64,000 bases of DNA, taken from NCBI GenBank assembly GCA_002189035.1, contig CM007989.1, forward strand, positions 1,984,001-2,048,000, written 5' to 3'. Every line of letters begins with the position of its first letter. Position 1 is the first letter of the stretch. The notes below the pieces were generated by a model that worked only from the letters and a program-made list of their open reading frames with translations, was not told the DNA's origin and ran no database searches. This DNA is from Utricularia gibba (taxonomy: Eukaryota > Streptophyta > Magnoliopsida > Lamiales > Lentibulariaceae). Positions 1 to 12,863 of the stretch are shown here, piece after piece. The translations under genes and the position numbers were made by a program.

Positions 1-148
1 TTAGCAGATAAACTGCTTCTTGTTGCTGCCGTTTTGTCAGCCTCTTGATTTGGTTAATCCTCATCTGGTGAAGTTTCATTTTCATGTTGCAAATGTATAG
101 TCTTCATTTTTAGTCAGATTCCCTTCATACCGAATCTTTTTCACTCAG

Positions 149-223
149 GATGCTGCTATGAGATCTACGTCAAGGCCATCACGCGCGAGGAAGCTCGCAA
201 GAAAGTCAGTGAAAGTGCTTAGG
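149..223 (+). CDS. possible terminal exon of an upstream gene
   Basis: A pyrimidine-rich stretch ends in an acceptor (cactcag) just before a 75-base open segment. Read in one frame after the acceptor it gives CCYEIYVKAITREEARKKV and a few more residues before a TAG. A second frame is also open (DAAMRSTSRPSRARKLARK and onward), so the frame is not settled. The rest of the gene would lie left of the window. I do not recognise the product. It would end tail to tail with the NAT transporter gene on the other strand. Confidence 0.3.
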
Positions 224-806
224 TGTTCTTGAGTCATTCGTAATAATCCCCAAGGCCCCCCAAGGCTCGTCTGGGTACGCGAGCGAGTCAAAATGCAAGA
301 GCAGCAGCATCTCTTTGTTTTTCAGGTGAATCATGTGTTTGATGGAATACGCCATCCATTCCATAATAAGCACTTGTTGACACGGTACAATGTTATATGA
401 GATGCATGTCATAGATGGCAGATTTATCTGAGTTGAACAAGTTCCCTTTTTCCCCTTGGTGTAGGAAGCATCAAATATAACATTAAGAGCCCGCTCCCTA
501 AAGTTTCAAACTTTGTGCAGATAATATTACTTAAGCTATGAATTCTACACTTGGATATTGTCATCTTATTATACAGAGCAAGTCTGCCCTCAAAAGCAGC
601 AGAAAGATGAGTTCAGACTTCAAAGTGCATAAGGTTGGCTTGGGGAGAGGTGGCTTCAAGTGGTATTGGTTCATTTTACAGCAACATTGACGCAAATGCA
701 ACAGTAACAAGGAATAATTAATCTGATACGCCTGTTGAAGATGCTTCTTGTACCTCATAACCAAGTGCAGGGAAGACGAAGTAATTGGAAGTGAAGAGAG
801 TAATGA

Positions 807-3800
807 TTAGACAGAAGGAAAGTACTTGTTGAGATTGAACGGCAAGGAGTAGAACTCTTCACTTCTTGTATCAGTCTTGAAGGACCGGAACTTGTCCCAC
901 CAGTGCTTCCCCCTGTCCTTCCTAATCTGGTTGTCTTTCTTGTGAAGGGTGTTGTCGAGGAAGTATGCGAGCACCCCAGCCACGAAGGCTTTTGAAGAGA
1001 ACGGCACGTTCACCATGTCATTGAACTGGATAGGCAAGCACAGCAATCATAAGGATCTGGATACAGAGGGATGAAATCCAACAGATGCCTTCTCAAGCTT
1101 ACCCATCGTGCCGTTGTGTGGACAGGGCCATAGCCATTGATTGCAACATACTCATTGAAGTACTGTGGAATCGAGAGACCGAGAAAAATGGATAGCCCAA
1201 GGATGAACTTGGTCCTGAAACTGTTCAGGTTGCAGAACTGAAGGAAGCTCAGACCAGCTGAACCTGTGTGCATCACCAAGGACAGGAATCAGGAATGATG
1301 AACCATTTTATAGGAGCTAAAAAAGTGTTCCCAGGTCACAGACAGTGGTGGAGCTTCGTCAAACATGGTTAAGAAGCAAGGCATTGAGCCATACCAACAT
1401 ATGCGAAGAAGAGGCAGTACAAGGCTGCAACGATAGGGTCGGAATCGAAGCAAACACAGCTCCAAACTTGCCTGTTTGGTCACTTAGTCAGAGGTAATGC
1501 AGATGATGCGGTAGGAGGTAATAATTACAAGGGAGTAGTTGTTTACCTAGAATAGAAAAGAAGAGCATGAATCCGGCAGAAATCTGTACAACTCTACGGC
1601 TGCCAACACGAGTCAGGGCTAGTAGGCCAGCGTTCTCACTGCAACCAAGAGAGTAGCAGCACACACAAAGTGACGTGATGGAACAGAATTTAACTGGGAA
1701 TGAGCTTGCCTATATAGATATCTCACATTGACACAGAAGATCCACTAGCAGTCCCGAACAGTCCAGATAACAAGATGGCGATGCCCTGGTGGGAGTAAAT
1801 CAAACTTGATTGTTGTGTATAAAGTGAGCAGACTAAACAAGGGCTTGACTGATTCTAACCTGCCATCCAACACCACGGCTAAGGATAGATGGAGGCAAAG
1901 GTGTTGCACTGGCAAATCTGGACACAGCTATGAAGCCTCCAGTCGACTGAACTTAAAAGGAAAGCAGATGTTAGTTAGAAAATGAAGAGTTGGGCCCAGA
2001 CACGATCTCTAGGGAAGAGCAGTTTTTTAGAAGACCTCAACAAGAGCCACGAATGCAGCGAACATCATTGCAAAGGCTTCACCAGCATCAAAAGAAGGGG
2101 CCCCCCATTGAAAAGGGTATGGCACACTTATCCTGAAATAAGCAATGCAACCAACATGTGAATGATAGCCAGGGCTGCCTCCTTTGAGCAAAGTTCCAGA
2201 ACCAAACACTGGTTTACCATGGAGCTGCATCAATGAGTCCAGCACGATCTGTTCTGCAACTTACTTGTGTCTTTAATGGAGCACCATTATATGCACCACC
2301 AACAGTCAGCAGATGAGCATAGATCCACACAATTACCACAGAGAAGATGACTGCAAATCGGTCAAAAATGTTCTTTGCGGGCTTTATAACGTGGACTAGG
2401 TACTGTATTCATCCAGAGAATCATTCCATCAGGCGAATGATGCCAATTATAAGGAAGTGCAGCAACGCAACAATGTCTTTTGTCACATACCTGGGAGAAC
2501 AGCACTAAAATGACAAGCTCTGGCAACCCAACTTCCACACATTTGGCCACCTAAAGCATCACAGGAAGGATGGATTTTAGTGACTGGGAGACCAAAACCA
2601 GAAAGGATATGCACGTACCCCTGGAAAACCTAGTTCATAGAGACCGAAACCAGCAAGAGCAACCAAGGGAACTGCAGAAAGTGGGCTCAGAAACCTGCAG
2701 TAGTTGACATCAGAGGTTAGTTGCAGCTAAATAGAAGTAATCTGTTCGACAAGAATTTGGGTAATGAGAGTGAACCTTGAAACATTACGCCAAAGACCAC
2801 TGAAACCTAGGACTATTTGTATGGTTGAAGCAACGATAAGTGCTCCCTGAGTAGCACGCATTATTTTCCGGAACCTCTGGCAGGGAGGGGCATTCACCAT
2901 TAACATCATATACAAGAAAATTGAATACAATAACGAAATAATGAACTGATCCTTGACATGCTAATTTTCTTGTAAAACTGTGAAGCAAGTCTCATGGACC
3001 AGTGTGTTGTTAGAAGTAGCAAGATGAAACATAAAAGAAGCCATACAGACCGATTCAGGATCTGGGTCACTCCATCTGCCAGAAAGTATAATAGAGATGG
3101 TCGGCGCAACGAATGTGTAAGAACCTCCAATTACAACAGGCAGCCTTGTTCCAAACCAAGTTTGTAGCAGGGTATTTAGTCCGGCAACAAACAGCAAAGT
3201 CTGAATGACTCTTGCCTTCTCTTCCTGAAAAAAAGAAGCTGGCTTAAGGTTACACAAGAGCATAAATGGTCAAGAGAATCAAAATGCAAAGGACTTTAAA
3301 AAACTTGCATTTCCCCCTCCCATTTGAGGAACCAGAGCTGTGGGTATGATGACAGTTGTTCCAAGCATCACAAGATAGTGTTGAAATCCAAGAAGTATGG
3401 CTTCAGCTGCAAAAAGATGCATGAGTTCAAATAACAACACAAATCACCATTTCTTCCAGTAAAACTTCAGAAAATAATAGCATCACAGTGCACATCAATA
3501 TCAATCAATCTGAAAATAGGGGAATCTCATGACGAGAAAATCAAGGGTCACCATCTGTATTTCCAAATCGGTTGAAATCTCATCAACAGTAAATCTCAGC
3601 ATGAAATAAGGTCACCATCTGTATTTTCACAGCAAGTTCAAACTGGCCAGTTTGCAGTTGAAACCAATTTTTACCGCAAATGTCACCATCATCATATGGA
3701 TAGAAAGTAATCAGAATCATTGTTTTACACTTAACACTGCCCAAAAGGCTAAAGTAGAATGGAACAACTCCGAGGAATAACATTGAACTACAAGAATCAA

Positions 3801-4158
3801 TTCCAGTCTTTTCGCAAATTCAGTTGGTATCCAAAACAACAGGCTGCGGTCAAGGAAAATATTCTGCTAGAACTTTCAACCAAAACCCAGAGAGGGAATA
3901 TGCTCCAAAAAGGATGTGCAACATGAATTAATTAAAGATCATATGAAAGCTTTAGAAAATAGACACAAGTTAAGATTAAATACAAGGAGAGCGACCCAAA
4001 ACCACTTGGAATTAAGCATAAGAAATTAACAAGGAAACAGGAGACTAACGCCATGGAGGTGGACTGGTGATGCAGTAAGAAACATTGGGAAGCTGATCTT
4101 TGGGTGTGTGCGGCGCTGGCTCGTCTGATTTTGCTCCGGAACCTCCACCACCTGCCAT
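807..4158 (-). CDS. nucleobase-ascorbate transporter (NAT6-like), one-base frameshift in exon 12
   Basis: Polytopic membrane transporter of the nucleobase-ascorbate (NAT/NCS2) family, expected to move purines, xanthine or uracil across the plasma membrane. The spliced frame starts MAGGGGSGAKSDEPAPHTPK and ends SLPFNLNKYFPSV, both typical of plant NAT5-7 proteins. Fourteen exons in transcript order: 4158-4050, 3406-3309, 3224-3051, 2876-2776, 2694-2619, 2550-2491, 2402-2218, 2132-2036, 1946-1860, 1785-1727, 1638-1547, 1471-1395, 1263-1103, 1025-807. The family signature is present as ENAGLLALTR near residue 353. Allowing for one missing base the protein is 531 residues, the usual length. Intron 2 has a GC donor (gcaagt). 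Exon 12 is 77 bases where 78 are needed: GKFGAVFASIP and PIVAALYCLFFAYV lie in different frames. A 5' UTR intron probably spans 4174-4596. Family call is firm; the exact member is inferred. Confidence 0.93.
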
Positions 4159-4750
4159 TTCTTCCTTCTACTCCTAAACCGAAATTCCAGAAAAAGGTTT
4201 AAGAAAATAAAGCGTTGAGAGAGAGACCCAGATTTTGCAGGTGCCCCGAGAAAACCAAATCTACCAAAGACAAGAACAGCAAACAGAATAAAACAAGGGA
4301 AAATTGAACGTCTAGAAAAAAAAACCCAAATAAAAATACTGAGAGAATGGGAAGGAGAAATGAACCGACAGCAAAGAACACCACCACAGACCTCTTTAAG
4401 TGTGCAGTTACAATGTTAAAAAAAAAAAAAAGAAACCATGCTTTTAAACAGGGAAAGGTGTTGCAACCAAGCCTGAAACAAGAAAAAATGCACAGAAAGG
4501 GTAAACACCAAAGTGGAAAAACGAGAAACCACCCAAATTGTGGAGTACTTCAGCTCCCCGAGAAGCTGAAAAATAAAAAATTGTGCCCCACCTCACCTGA
4601 GTGAAAAAGAGAAAAAAAAGCTTGAGTTGAGCAGAGCAAAGATAGGAAGAGAGGAAACTAGAACAGGGATGGCGTTGCTCAACAGAAGAGAGATGGGACT
4701 AGAAAACGTCGAGGAGGAAAAAAAGTGGCTTTGCTAACCCCACACCCACC

Positions 4751-4755
<5 letters not shown>

Positions 4756-4785
<30 letters not shown>
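4756..4785. repeat. (TC)n microsatellite
   Basis: About 15 uninterrupted TC units lie just upstream of the likely first noncoding exon of the NAT gene. On the gene's strand this is a GA repeat. Such tracts are common in plant 5' leaders and core promoters. Confidence 0.9.
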
Positions 4786-4786
<1 letters not shown>

Positions 4787-4789
4787 AAA

Positions 4790-7700
4790 TACGGGTGCAA
4801 ATTGCAAAAGCTCGCTCATAGCTATTCGTTTGTCTGGGTAAAACAGAAAATGAAAGAAAGTGAAAAGAAAAAAACACACACACACACATCGGAGAAGGGA
4901 ATCTCTAACCAGTTCTGCAAATGCTTTAATTATGAGGCGTTCCTTTGCCTTCTGCCTGTTTTCTGTTGCTGCAGTTACTCCAGCAAATGCCCTGCTTCAC
5001 TAATGCAAAGCTGCAACATTTTTTTTCTCTCTTTTCTTTTCTTCTTTTTTTTTTTGTTACGTCAACCCAGCAGCATCACATCCCACCATTTGAAAAGGCA
5101 CTCGCACCTACTTCATCATCTTCAACAAATTCCAGCGTCACAAATCCCACTATTCATTTACCAGTGCATTCTAACATGCCAAGTTGAATGTTTTAACACA
5201 GTATGACGTATATGAGATCAGACTGCTACTTCAACTCAAACCCATCGTTTAAATTCAAGCATGCTCATCTCACCTCGACTCCGATTATAGCTAGTATGAT
5301 CATTCGTTACTTTCGTTATAGAAATTGCAAGACTTGGCAGCTTTCGTTATAAAAAGTGATTGTGGTTATGATTCCCGAAGTTTCTTTAATCAAGGTCGAT
5401 GAGGACATGAAAAACGGAAGTGAAAGGGGGGAGGGTTGGAGCAGGAGAGCAAGAAAGTTATGACAGGAGCAGATGAAGAGTGCAGGGAATCTCTTATATG
5501 CATTCAACTTTATACTCTGTGTGTTCTGTCGGGATCTGCTTGCCGCTGCTATCTCCCCCCTTCATTCGAGAACTAACAATCCCTCCCCGCCAACGGAGTC
5601 TGGAGGGAAAAGAGAAGAGAAGACAGAAGAGCCTCCCTCCTCACCTGTGGACACACTTCCCATGTCATAAACTTTACACTATTTTCAGCCTCATCATACG
5701 AGAATCAATTATCCTCAATGGAAAGTGAGGGTGAAGACATCCGAATTAAGGGTGTTAAAAAAGATTCAACCTTTCAGTTAATGGCCTAAAAATTTTGAAA
5801 CACATGCTTTCTTGGCTTATTGGTTGATGCATATTATAGCCTAAGAAACGCTGTGTGACACATAATCAATCTTGGGTTAAGTCCCCACCCAAGTGACGTG
5901 TGCTAAGTTTTTTTCCTTACTTTATAGTGCAGGACAACCGCTTTCATCTCTACCCTGGAAAGGTGATGGTGAGATGGTCGCTTCTTTTCCTATATCTTAT
6001 CTGCAATTAAATATGAAGTCTGGAGGTGGTTAAGGAAGAGATGGTGTGCTGAGTGGTGGTGTCATGTCATGTCTGATGGTATCATTCAAGGGAATCCTCC
6101 TCATTCTCATTCCTGTTCTTCATAATTGCAGGAACAATGGAGATCCATTGAACTTTATGCCTGTTTTGCAGTAAGCAGTACATGGAGACAGGATTATGAT
6201 GATGTGCATTCTGGACACTGGGTGTGTATGCTCTGGAATACCTCCCCATCCCAATGCCCAGAAATTGATGATATCAATCTAATCCCCAGAACCTCTTAAA
6301 AAAAAAGGCTAGTTGCTATTTACCCCATGAGCAAACACAAGTGACTCTCTGCATAAGTAAATTGCACATTGTGCACCCTCCTCGCCCCATCTGGTTCAGT
6401 CAACACGAAGGGCCATTCTGCGTATCTTAAACACTGGGGCCAGGGGGGATTCCATATAGCAAGACTTTTCCTTTTTACCACTATGCGTACTGTAGGTGTG
6501 CATGGATGGAAGGCGTCGGCTATGGAGTCTGGGGAAAGATGAGATTGTGGAAGACAGTTGTCACCCTGTGGACCCCAACCTGGAGGGGTACGTACACATG
6601 TCTCTCTCCATCCCCCTATCTTGTGAAGGCGAAGGAAAGGAAAACAAGGGGAGGTGTCGAAGGAGGCTCATCACCTAATGTTTGTCTTCTTCAAATGTGT
6701 GTTGAAAGCTTTTAGTGATGATATTATTGGCACGAATTACCTACCTCCATGATCGACCTACAAAGGCAAAGGCCTCCTTCCTCCTAAAGGGAAGGGGCCC
6801 TAGCGCCCGCGTGCTAACCTCCGCATCATTGTAAAAAACACACCATTACTCATCCTTCCTTCCCCATGTGTAACTGTAGTAATCAGCAAGCACACCCTCT
6901 GTGGGATAGGGTGGAGGTAGAAAGAATTCAATGTTGTTTGGGCATACGGACCCAGCTCTAAGGGAACAACCCACTTTGTTCCTACACAAACCAGGATTCA
7001 ACTTAACTGGTCTCCAGAAGAAACAAGGATGGCAGCAGAACATGCTGTCTGTCATGAGATAGCACAAAAAGATGTGTGCTTTTTTCCCATTTCAAACTAA
7101 CATTAATCGTTTTTGGTGATCTCTTACACTAGACACACTCAAAAATTCTTCTGCTGAATCGAGAAATATCCAATCTGAACATCTGTATAAAGTGTTAGTT
7201 CCTTTTCTATAAACAAATGATGGCCATTTTGCTTCTATCAACCTCCTACTTCCTCATGTGGAGTTTTCACCTAACGATTTGCATAATGCAGTAGCCTACT
7301 TGCATGATTCAGTGTTTTGGGCCATCATTATTTGCATTTATTTATCGTTTTTCAATCATTATTACTGACTAAAGTAGTGTTAATGGTTTGAGATTATAAG
7401 ACAACATAATGTTTTGAACCAGTATGGAATCATATTCTGGAATGAACCAGCAATCACTCCTTGACATTTCTCTGTTGATGGCTGCTCAACAGGAAACCCG
7501 AACCAGCTCTTATTTGCACTTTTGCAGCACTAAACAGCTTGTATAGTTTCCATCCACAACCATATTAACTCTGCTGTAGTTACATGATTTGCTCTGGGGT
7601 CCAACAAACAGCATTACTCTAAAGTCTAACAAATCCCTGTCATGCATGTCGGTTTCCTAACCAGTTGCACTCTTTTCATATTAAGAAAAGTAGGTCATTC

Positions 7701-8160
7701 ATGGGACGAAGATGTGAGGCGCCGGAGCTTTCATAGAAAGCAGGCCACACCAATGCAGCAACTGCTAACTCACAGCAGCCCCCAACGCTGTTACTTTCAA
7801 CGTTTTCCGTCATTAGGCATGTGTTGTGGGGGTGAAAGATGAACGGGGGGGAAGGAACGGGATTGATGTTAGAGGGGTGGGGGCTGCTCCGGTGGGCGAC
7901 AAAGGACGGCGTTGGCATCCCCACCATCAATCACCTTGACCATTCTGCTGGTGCCTGTTTCCTTGCCCCTATGCGTAGATTTTGATGCCTTCTTCTCTTT
8001 ACGGAAGCTTTTTTGCCATCTTCTCTCCTGCGGTCGTAGTAGCGGTGGTTACATGGTCTCTGTTTAGGAATGATTCCGGCTGTCGCCAACTTGGCCGAGG
8101 AATTGGTTGGGAGGAGGGCTACCTGCATAAGAGAGTCTTAACTTTTACAGCATCAATCAA
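4790..8160. other. intergenic spacer without a recognisable gene
   Basis: About 3.4 kb lies between the NAT promoter and the GPN3 promoter. Open frames here are short (up to about 130 codons), overlap on both strands, are dominated by low-complexity T-rich or C-rich stretches, and match no family I know. I see no terminal inverted repeats, LTRs or transposase or reverse transcriptase motifs. It may hold distal promoter sequence or decayed repeats that cannot be recognised by eye. Confidence 0.6.
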
Positions 8161-8167
8161 TTAGGTA

Positions 8168-8232
8168 TTCGATTTGGCCCATTTGGGTTTAAATGGGCTT
8201 TTGGGCCCAATATGTAATCATGACTAGCCCAA
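8168..8232. promoter_or_regulatory. site II-type promoter elements of GPN3
   Basis: A cluster of TGGGC/GCCCA motifs (tggcccattt, atgggctt, ttgggcccaa, tagcccaa) lies about 600 bases upstream of the GPN3 start and just ahead of its likely 5' leader. Site II elements of this form are known from promoters of plant housekeeping, ribosomal and mitochondrial genes. The motif match is direct; the function is inferred. Confidence 0.5.
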
Positions 8233-8831
8233 GTTCTGTAGGCTCGTTTCCCTTTTTCCACACTCTACTTCACTATCAAAATCCGAAACGTCGCAGGGTT
8301 TTGCGTGTCCTCGTCGGTCTACGCTCAGGTTTGTGCAATCTGGTTTCTTGGTCCATCTCGCTATAAATTTCCTCTTCATGGAGGTTTCTTTGTTATTTAT
8401 TTTTGTGGTTCTTTCGTTGCGTCTATGTTGCCGATTCTTGGGGACCTTGTTTTTTGCCAATTGAAGTCTATTCCTGGGGTTCCATTTTTCCTTGTTTCAT
8501 CTTTCTCGTTTTGCTTCGATAGTCCGTGACAAATTGGTGTTTTATAAATCATCACAATCAATCACACGTTTGTATGGGGGCTGTGATTAAGTTTCCTTTT
8601 TGATGATTTTACTTTGTATTGTAATGTTTATGATTTCTTAAGGTTGCGCAGCTGTCCCTCTTATTGGTGGCATTGTTATATGGGCTTCCTTGATTCTGTT
8701 AGATTGCTTCTAGCTGCTGCTGTCTGGGGTGCTACGTACACAGTGGTAGTTGTGCTTAAACTCTGCTGTTGCTCTCGAATTTGAGGATTCTGCACCTGCA
8801 AAGAGATATAAATCTGTAAATAACAGAAGTC

Positions 8832-10738
8832 ATGGGCTATGCACAACTTGTCATTGGGCCTGCGGGCAGTGGGAAGGTTAAGTTTGGATTTTATTTCATT
8901 AATCGGTCCATGAGATCGCATGTATTGTTTTCAAGATGTCTTGCCAGGTTTAGATTAATAACACTTAGTTTTAATTGTGGCCGCAGTCTACGTACTGTTC
9001 CAGTTTGCATCAACACTGTGAAACTGTTGGCCGCTCAATCCATATCGTAAACTTGGATCCTGCTGCAGAAAATTTTAACTACCCTGTTGCGATGGGTAAG
9101 GATTTGGAAATTGATATTCTGTTTCATTTAGTACGATGACCATTTGCTAACCCTGTGTTTTGTAATTTGAGTTTTCATTTTCAGATATTAGAGAACTCAT
9201 TTCTCTGGATGATGTGATGGAAGAACTTGGCTTAGGTCCAAATGGGGGCCTTATTTATTGCATGGAGTATCCCATATGTTACGAGTTTCTGTTCTCTACT
9301 TTTGCTGAATGCTGTAGAACATCAAGTGAAAAACTACTGCCAGTTTTCTTCCTATTGTTTATCTTTGTATCCTTAACTTAGTCTTCAGACATCTGGAGGA
9401 AAACTTGGACGATTGGCTGACCGAAGAGTTGGATAATTACCTTGATGATGATTACTTGGTTTTTGACTGCCCAGGTACGCTTCTCCATCCCTGTATCCTT
9501 GCTCATGGGGGTTGCGGATAACATGTGCACTGAACATCGAAATGCCATGAGGAAAACTAATTTTGCGTGCTTCAACTTCTTTGTCTCAATGGAATGCATA
9601 ATGAACCAAAAAGAGCAGTAATTAATTGTAGCCAAGTGCTCCATGTATTTGAACTCCATCTGTGGTGTAATGTTGACATTAATTTCTGATTAGTCAATTT
9701 TATACTGAGGTATGCAGGGCAAATAGAACTCTTTTCCCATGTACCTGTGCTTAAGAACTTTGTGGAGCACTTGAGGCGCAAAAACTTCAATGTGTGTGCT
9801 GTATACTTACTTGACTCACAGGTTGTCATTGTTTTTTATTTTATTGAGTGGCTTTCTTCTGATTCTGTTTAATTTAACAATGCTTTTGCGGCCCTGTGTT
9901 TAGTTTATAACAGATGTGACCAAGTTTATCAGTGGTTGCATGGCGTCACTTTCTGCAATGGTTCAACTCGAGCTACCTCATGTTAATGTTCTCTCGAAAA
10001 TGGACCTAGTGACAAACAAGAGGGATATTGAGAAGTGAGTTATGGTTACAACTGAGAAATCTTTTCGAGAAGCTTATGTGGGGAGCTTAACGATAACTGT
10101 TTCAATGCCATCTTAGTTACTTGAACCCAGAACCTCAGTCATTGTTGGCAGAGTTGAACCAACGAATGGCACCTCAGTTTGGGAAGCTTAATAAAACCTT
10201 GATTGATTTGGTATGTTTCTCCTCTGATACATATTTTCCTGATGTTTAAAAATGTGATCCCCAACCCTTGGTAGAATCAGAAGTTTCATGCGTGCAAATG
10301 TTGTGCTGTACACTATTTTCGTATGTAACTTGATCTTATGTTCTTCGGCATCAGGTGGACCAATACAGCATGGTTAGCTTTATTCCTCTTGATTTGAGAA
10401 AGGAGAAGAGGTACTGACATTACAAGGATCCATTTTTTTTTGTCAGCAACCAAAACTTTATATTGTTTCTTCCGTTGACTGTGTCTTGTATCACTGTTTT
10501 ACCCCCATTAGTTGCTTTTCTGTTTAAATTTCTGTTTTTTATGGAACTGAGATGCTTGTAATGTAATGGTTTATAAGATAACCATGCACTTGAAGAATGC
10601 AGTATTTTAGTTTACTAATATCTTTTTTTGCACGATTTTTTCAGCATTCAGTATGTGTTGTCGCAAATCGATTACTGCATTCAGTATGGAGAAGACGCAG
10701 ATGTCAAGGTGAAGGATTTTGATCCAGAGGACGACTGA
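8832..10738 (+). CDS. GPN3: GPN-loop GTPase 3
   Basis: Member of the GPN-loop GTPases, which help assemble RNA polymerase II and bring it into the nucleus. Nine exons: 8832-8876, 8987-9095, 9185-9266, 9389-9474, 9718-9821, 9904-10034, 10117-10210, 10355-10410, 10645-10738, giving 266 residues. The N-terminus [15 protein letters not shown] carries the Walker A P-loop. The Gly-Pro-Asn loop is in [14 protein letters not shown] near residue 70, the Walker B-like segment is VFDCPGQIELF, and LSKMDL is the base-specificity motif. The C-terminus [15 protein letters not shown] is typical of GPN3 rather than GPN1 or GPN2. All splice phases join cleanly and no lesion is seen. The 5' leader from about 8260 probably contains an intron. 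Confidence 0.95.
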
Positions 10739-11065
10739 GAGCTGCTCATGCCGGTCTTTCGTGGATCCGAATCAGGGTTTAATCAACTTTGACCCAATAG
10801 GAGTTTATTTGAGGTTGTGCAGCTTCACTTGCCCTAGTATGTAGTGCAATATGTTTTTGTTACTAAAATTGTAAGCCTTTTTCAAGCTTGAAAATATGTT
10901 GGTGGCACACCCACCCTCACACTCTGATCATTGAATTCGTGATATATGAATATGAATGGTTTGGGGTATCATGCCATCCACAGGAAAGTTGCAATGATCC
11001 AAATTCCTGCAGTTTTTTGTGCACTGTCATAAGCAGCTGGCGCATGCCATGGCTAAAAGTGATGC

Positions 11066-12028
11066 CTAGGATTTAATTCCATCAAGTTGTGTACCTGTTA
11101 CTGCGAGCTCCAGCTCTGATAGCCCCTTCCATGTGTTCCATGATGCTGCCGAGTATGCTGGATGAAAAAGCCATTAAACCATGGAGGAGCCATTGCTGAC
11201 AACATGATGAATTAGGTGGTTACCTGAATCACACTCTGAAGTCGAGTTCCAGCTCCCACACAAGCACAGGTACGTGTTTGCTGCAATGTCATAGCCGCAG
11301 GATCCTCCGGTGGCTTCACAGGCACGGCATTGCCCTGTGCTCCCGTGCACAGAGTACTTGACATGGATACCGTATTCCCATTCTTCTGGCTTCATCGCTT
11401 TGAGGGGAGCCAGGCTGTAAGCACTGCTGTAGCCCTGGCAATCAAGCTTGGAAAGATTCACTCTCTTGATGGTCTGGAATCCAACCGAGCAGCAATCTGG
11501 AGTGCCGGAGTCGTACTTCCGGCTGTCCGACCGCGGCCTGATTATCTCCCAAGCAGGGCAGGCGTAGTACTCATCGCACCCCAGGCCTGAAACATTCCCA
11601 CAGAGCAAATGCCCCTGGAAGACCGGGGACCGAGCGGAGCAGCCGATGAGCATGAAGACGTTGTTGGTGGTGGGGCTCAGGTACATCGCCCGCCATGGCT
11701 CGACGACGAACCCGTTGCCCCGCCCTCCCAGGACTATGGAGCTGCAAGTGGACATGTGAGGCTCCTGCAGCACCAGGGAGCCGTAGGCGTAGTCGATATT
11801 CAGAACACGGTACGATCCTGAACTTATGTGAAGCATCAGTACATCATTGATGCAGAAGAGGAGCTCCCTGAACCCCTGATGCCCGCACCCCGGCTGAAGC
11901 CCAAATGGGTAATCGATCGTCAGGTTCCCGCAGATGGAACGGCATGCTTTGCTTTGGCCATAGGCATCCACAAGAATGTGGGATGCAACAAGAATGTAAA
12001 AGAAGAAGAAGAAGAAGAAGCAAGCCAT
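11066..12028 (-). CDS. GUB_WAK_bind cysteine-rich protein without a kinase domain
   Basis: Secreted or anchored protein with a galacturonan-binding (GUB_WAK_bind) domain like the outer part of wall-associated kinases. Two exons: 12028-11224 and 11157-11066, 298 residues. The chosen start gives a strong signal peptide (MACFFFFFFFYILVASHILV). In-frame ATGs also exist at 12073 and 12100 but would put a polar extension before it. The mature part begins with the cysteine pattern ACRSICGNLTIDYPFG and keeps many paired cysteines through CGYDIAANTYLCLCGSWNST. No transmembrane helix or kinase follows, and the short second exon ends in a polar tail. Plants have stand-alone proteins of this kind. The run of phenylalanines comes from a GAA repeat on the plus strand at about 12002-12020. 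The second exon is less certain than the first. Confidence 0.8.
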
Positions 12029-12229
12029 AGATGAGCGGCAATGGTGTGTGCTGACAGTGCGGGGGGTGACCATGATACCTTGCTTGAAGCTTATTAACAT
12101 GGCCCTTTGGTTTCAAAGCGAAGATGCAGCTTGCGTAGTGCTGCTTTATGACCACTCCCACGTGATCGGGGGAAGAAAATTAGCACCTTCGTCAAGGAAC
12201 TTGTTTTTTCTTTTGGGGCCGTTCTTTAT

Positions 12230-12770
12230 GCTCTGTTGTCCGATTTGGCCATTCTCTTTAAATAAGAAAATAATATTATTAAAATATTTATGAATCATAA
12301 AAAAATATCTTTTAAATAAACTTATTTTAGTAGAATACTTTTAAATTTGTCGTAATAATATCTTTTGGTATTCATATCCATACTAATGATGCACTAGTAC
12401 CGAATGATTTGTAGAAAATAAATTATCAAGAAGGTACATGATAATTGGAATAATTTTTTATAATAAAAAATAGAAATATTATCTTGGGTATTAATTTATA
12501 ATATTAAATATCAAATATAATCATATTATTTAATATATTAGGAAAGGAACCAATATAGATTAGTGGGCCTCATGGTCTTTGGGTTTATTAAAGCCCGCGA
12601 CCCGAGGCCCAACACGGTCCACATTTTGAATATGTAATAACGTTCCTTTTTCAGGGTATCTATTGAATGAAAACCTAGCTTGCCATATATAAAATAAATA
12701 GTAAGCATTTTGTTATTTTTTGTCGTTTCTACTTGCTATAAAAAAATAATAATATATATGGTGAAATAGG
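12230..12770. other. AT-rich spacer between GUB_WAK_bind and PPT genes
   Basis: About 540 bases of strongly AT-rich sequence with no credible open frame. Near 12565-12620 there is a GC-richer island with GGGCC/GGCCC motifs that could be site II elements of the PPT promoter. The two flanking genes diverge from this spacer. Confidence 0.6.
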
Positions 12771-12863
12771 TTGTTGGGATTCCTTCATTTCGTGCTCTGC
12801 GGTAGGCGACCTGACCTCCCTTGCTCGTGCCGTTCGGTTCTGTATCCAGGGGCAACGGCAATT

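Noticed and set aside
4802-5206. 134-codon plus-strand frame in the spacer
   Set aside because: Dominated by T-rich runs (Phe/Leu) and C-rich stretches, overlaps a second frame, and has no recognisable motif.
7676-8164. Overlapping open frames on both strands before GPN3
   Set aside because: Basic, proline- or arginine-rich shadows of GC-richer DNA with no family match and no splice context.
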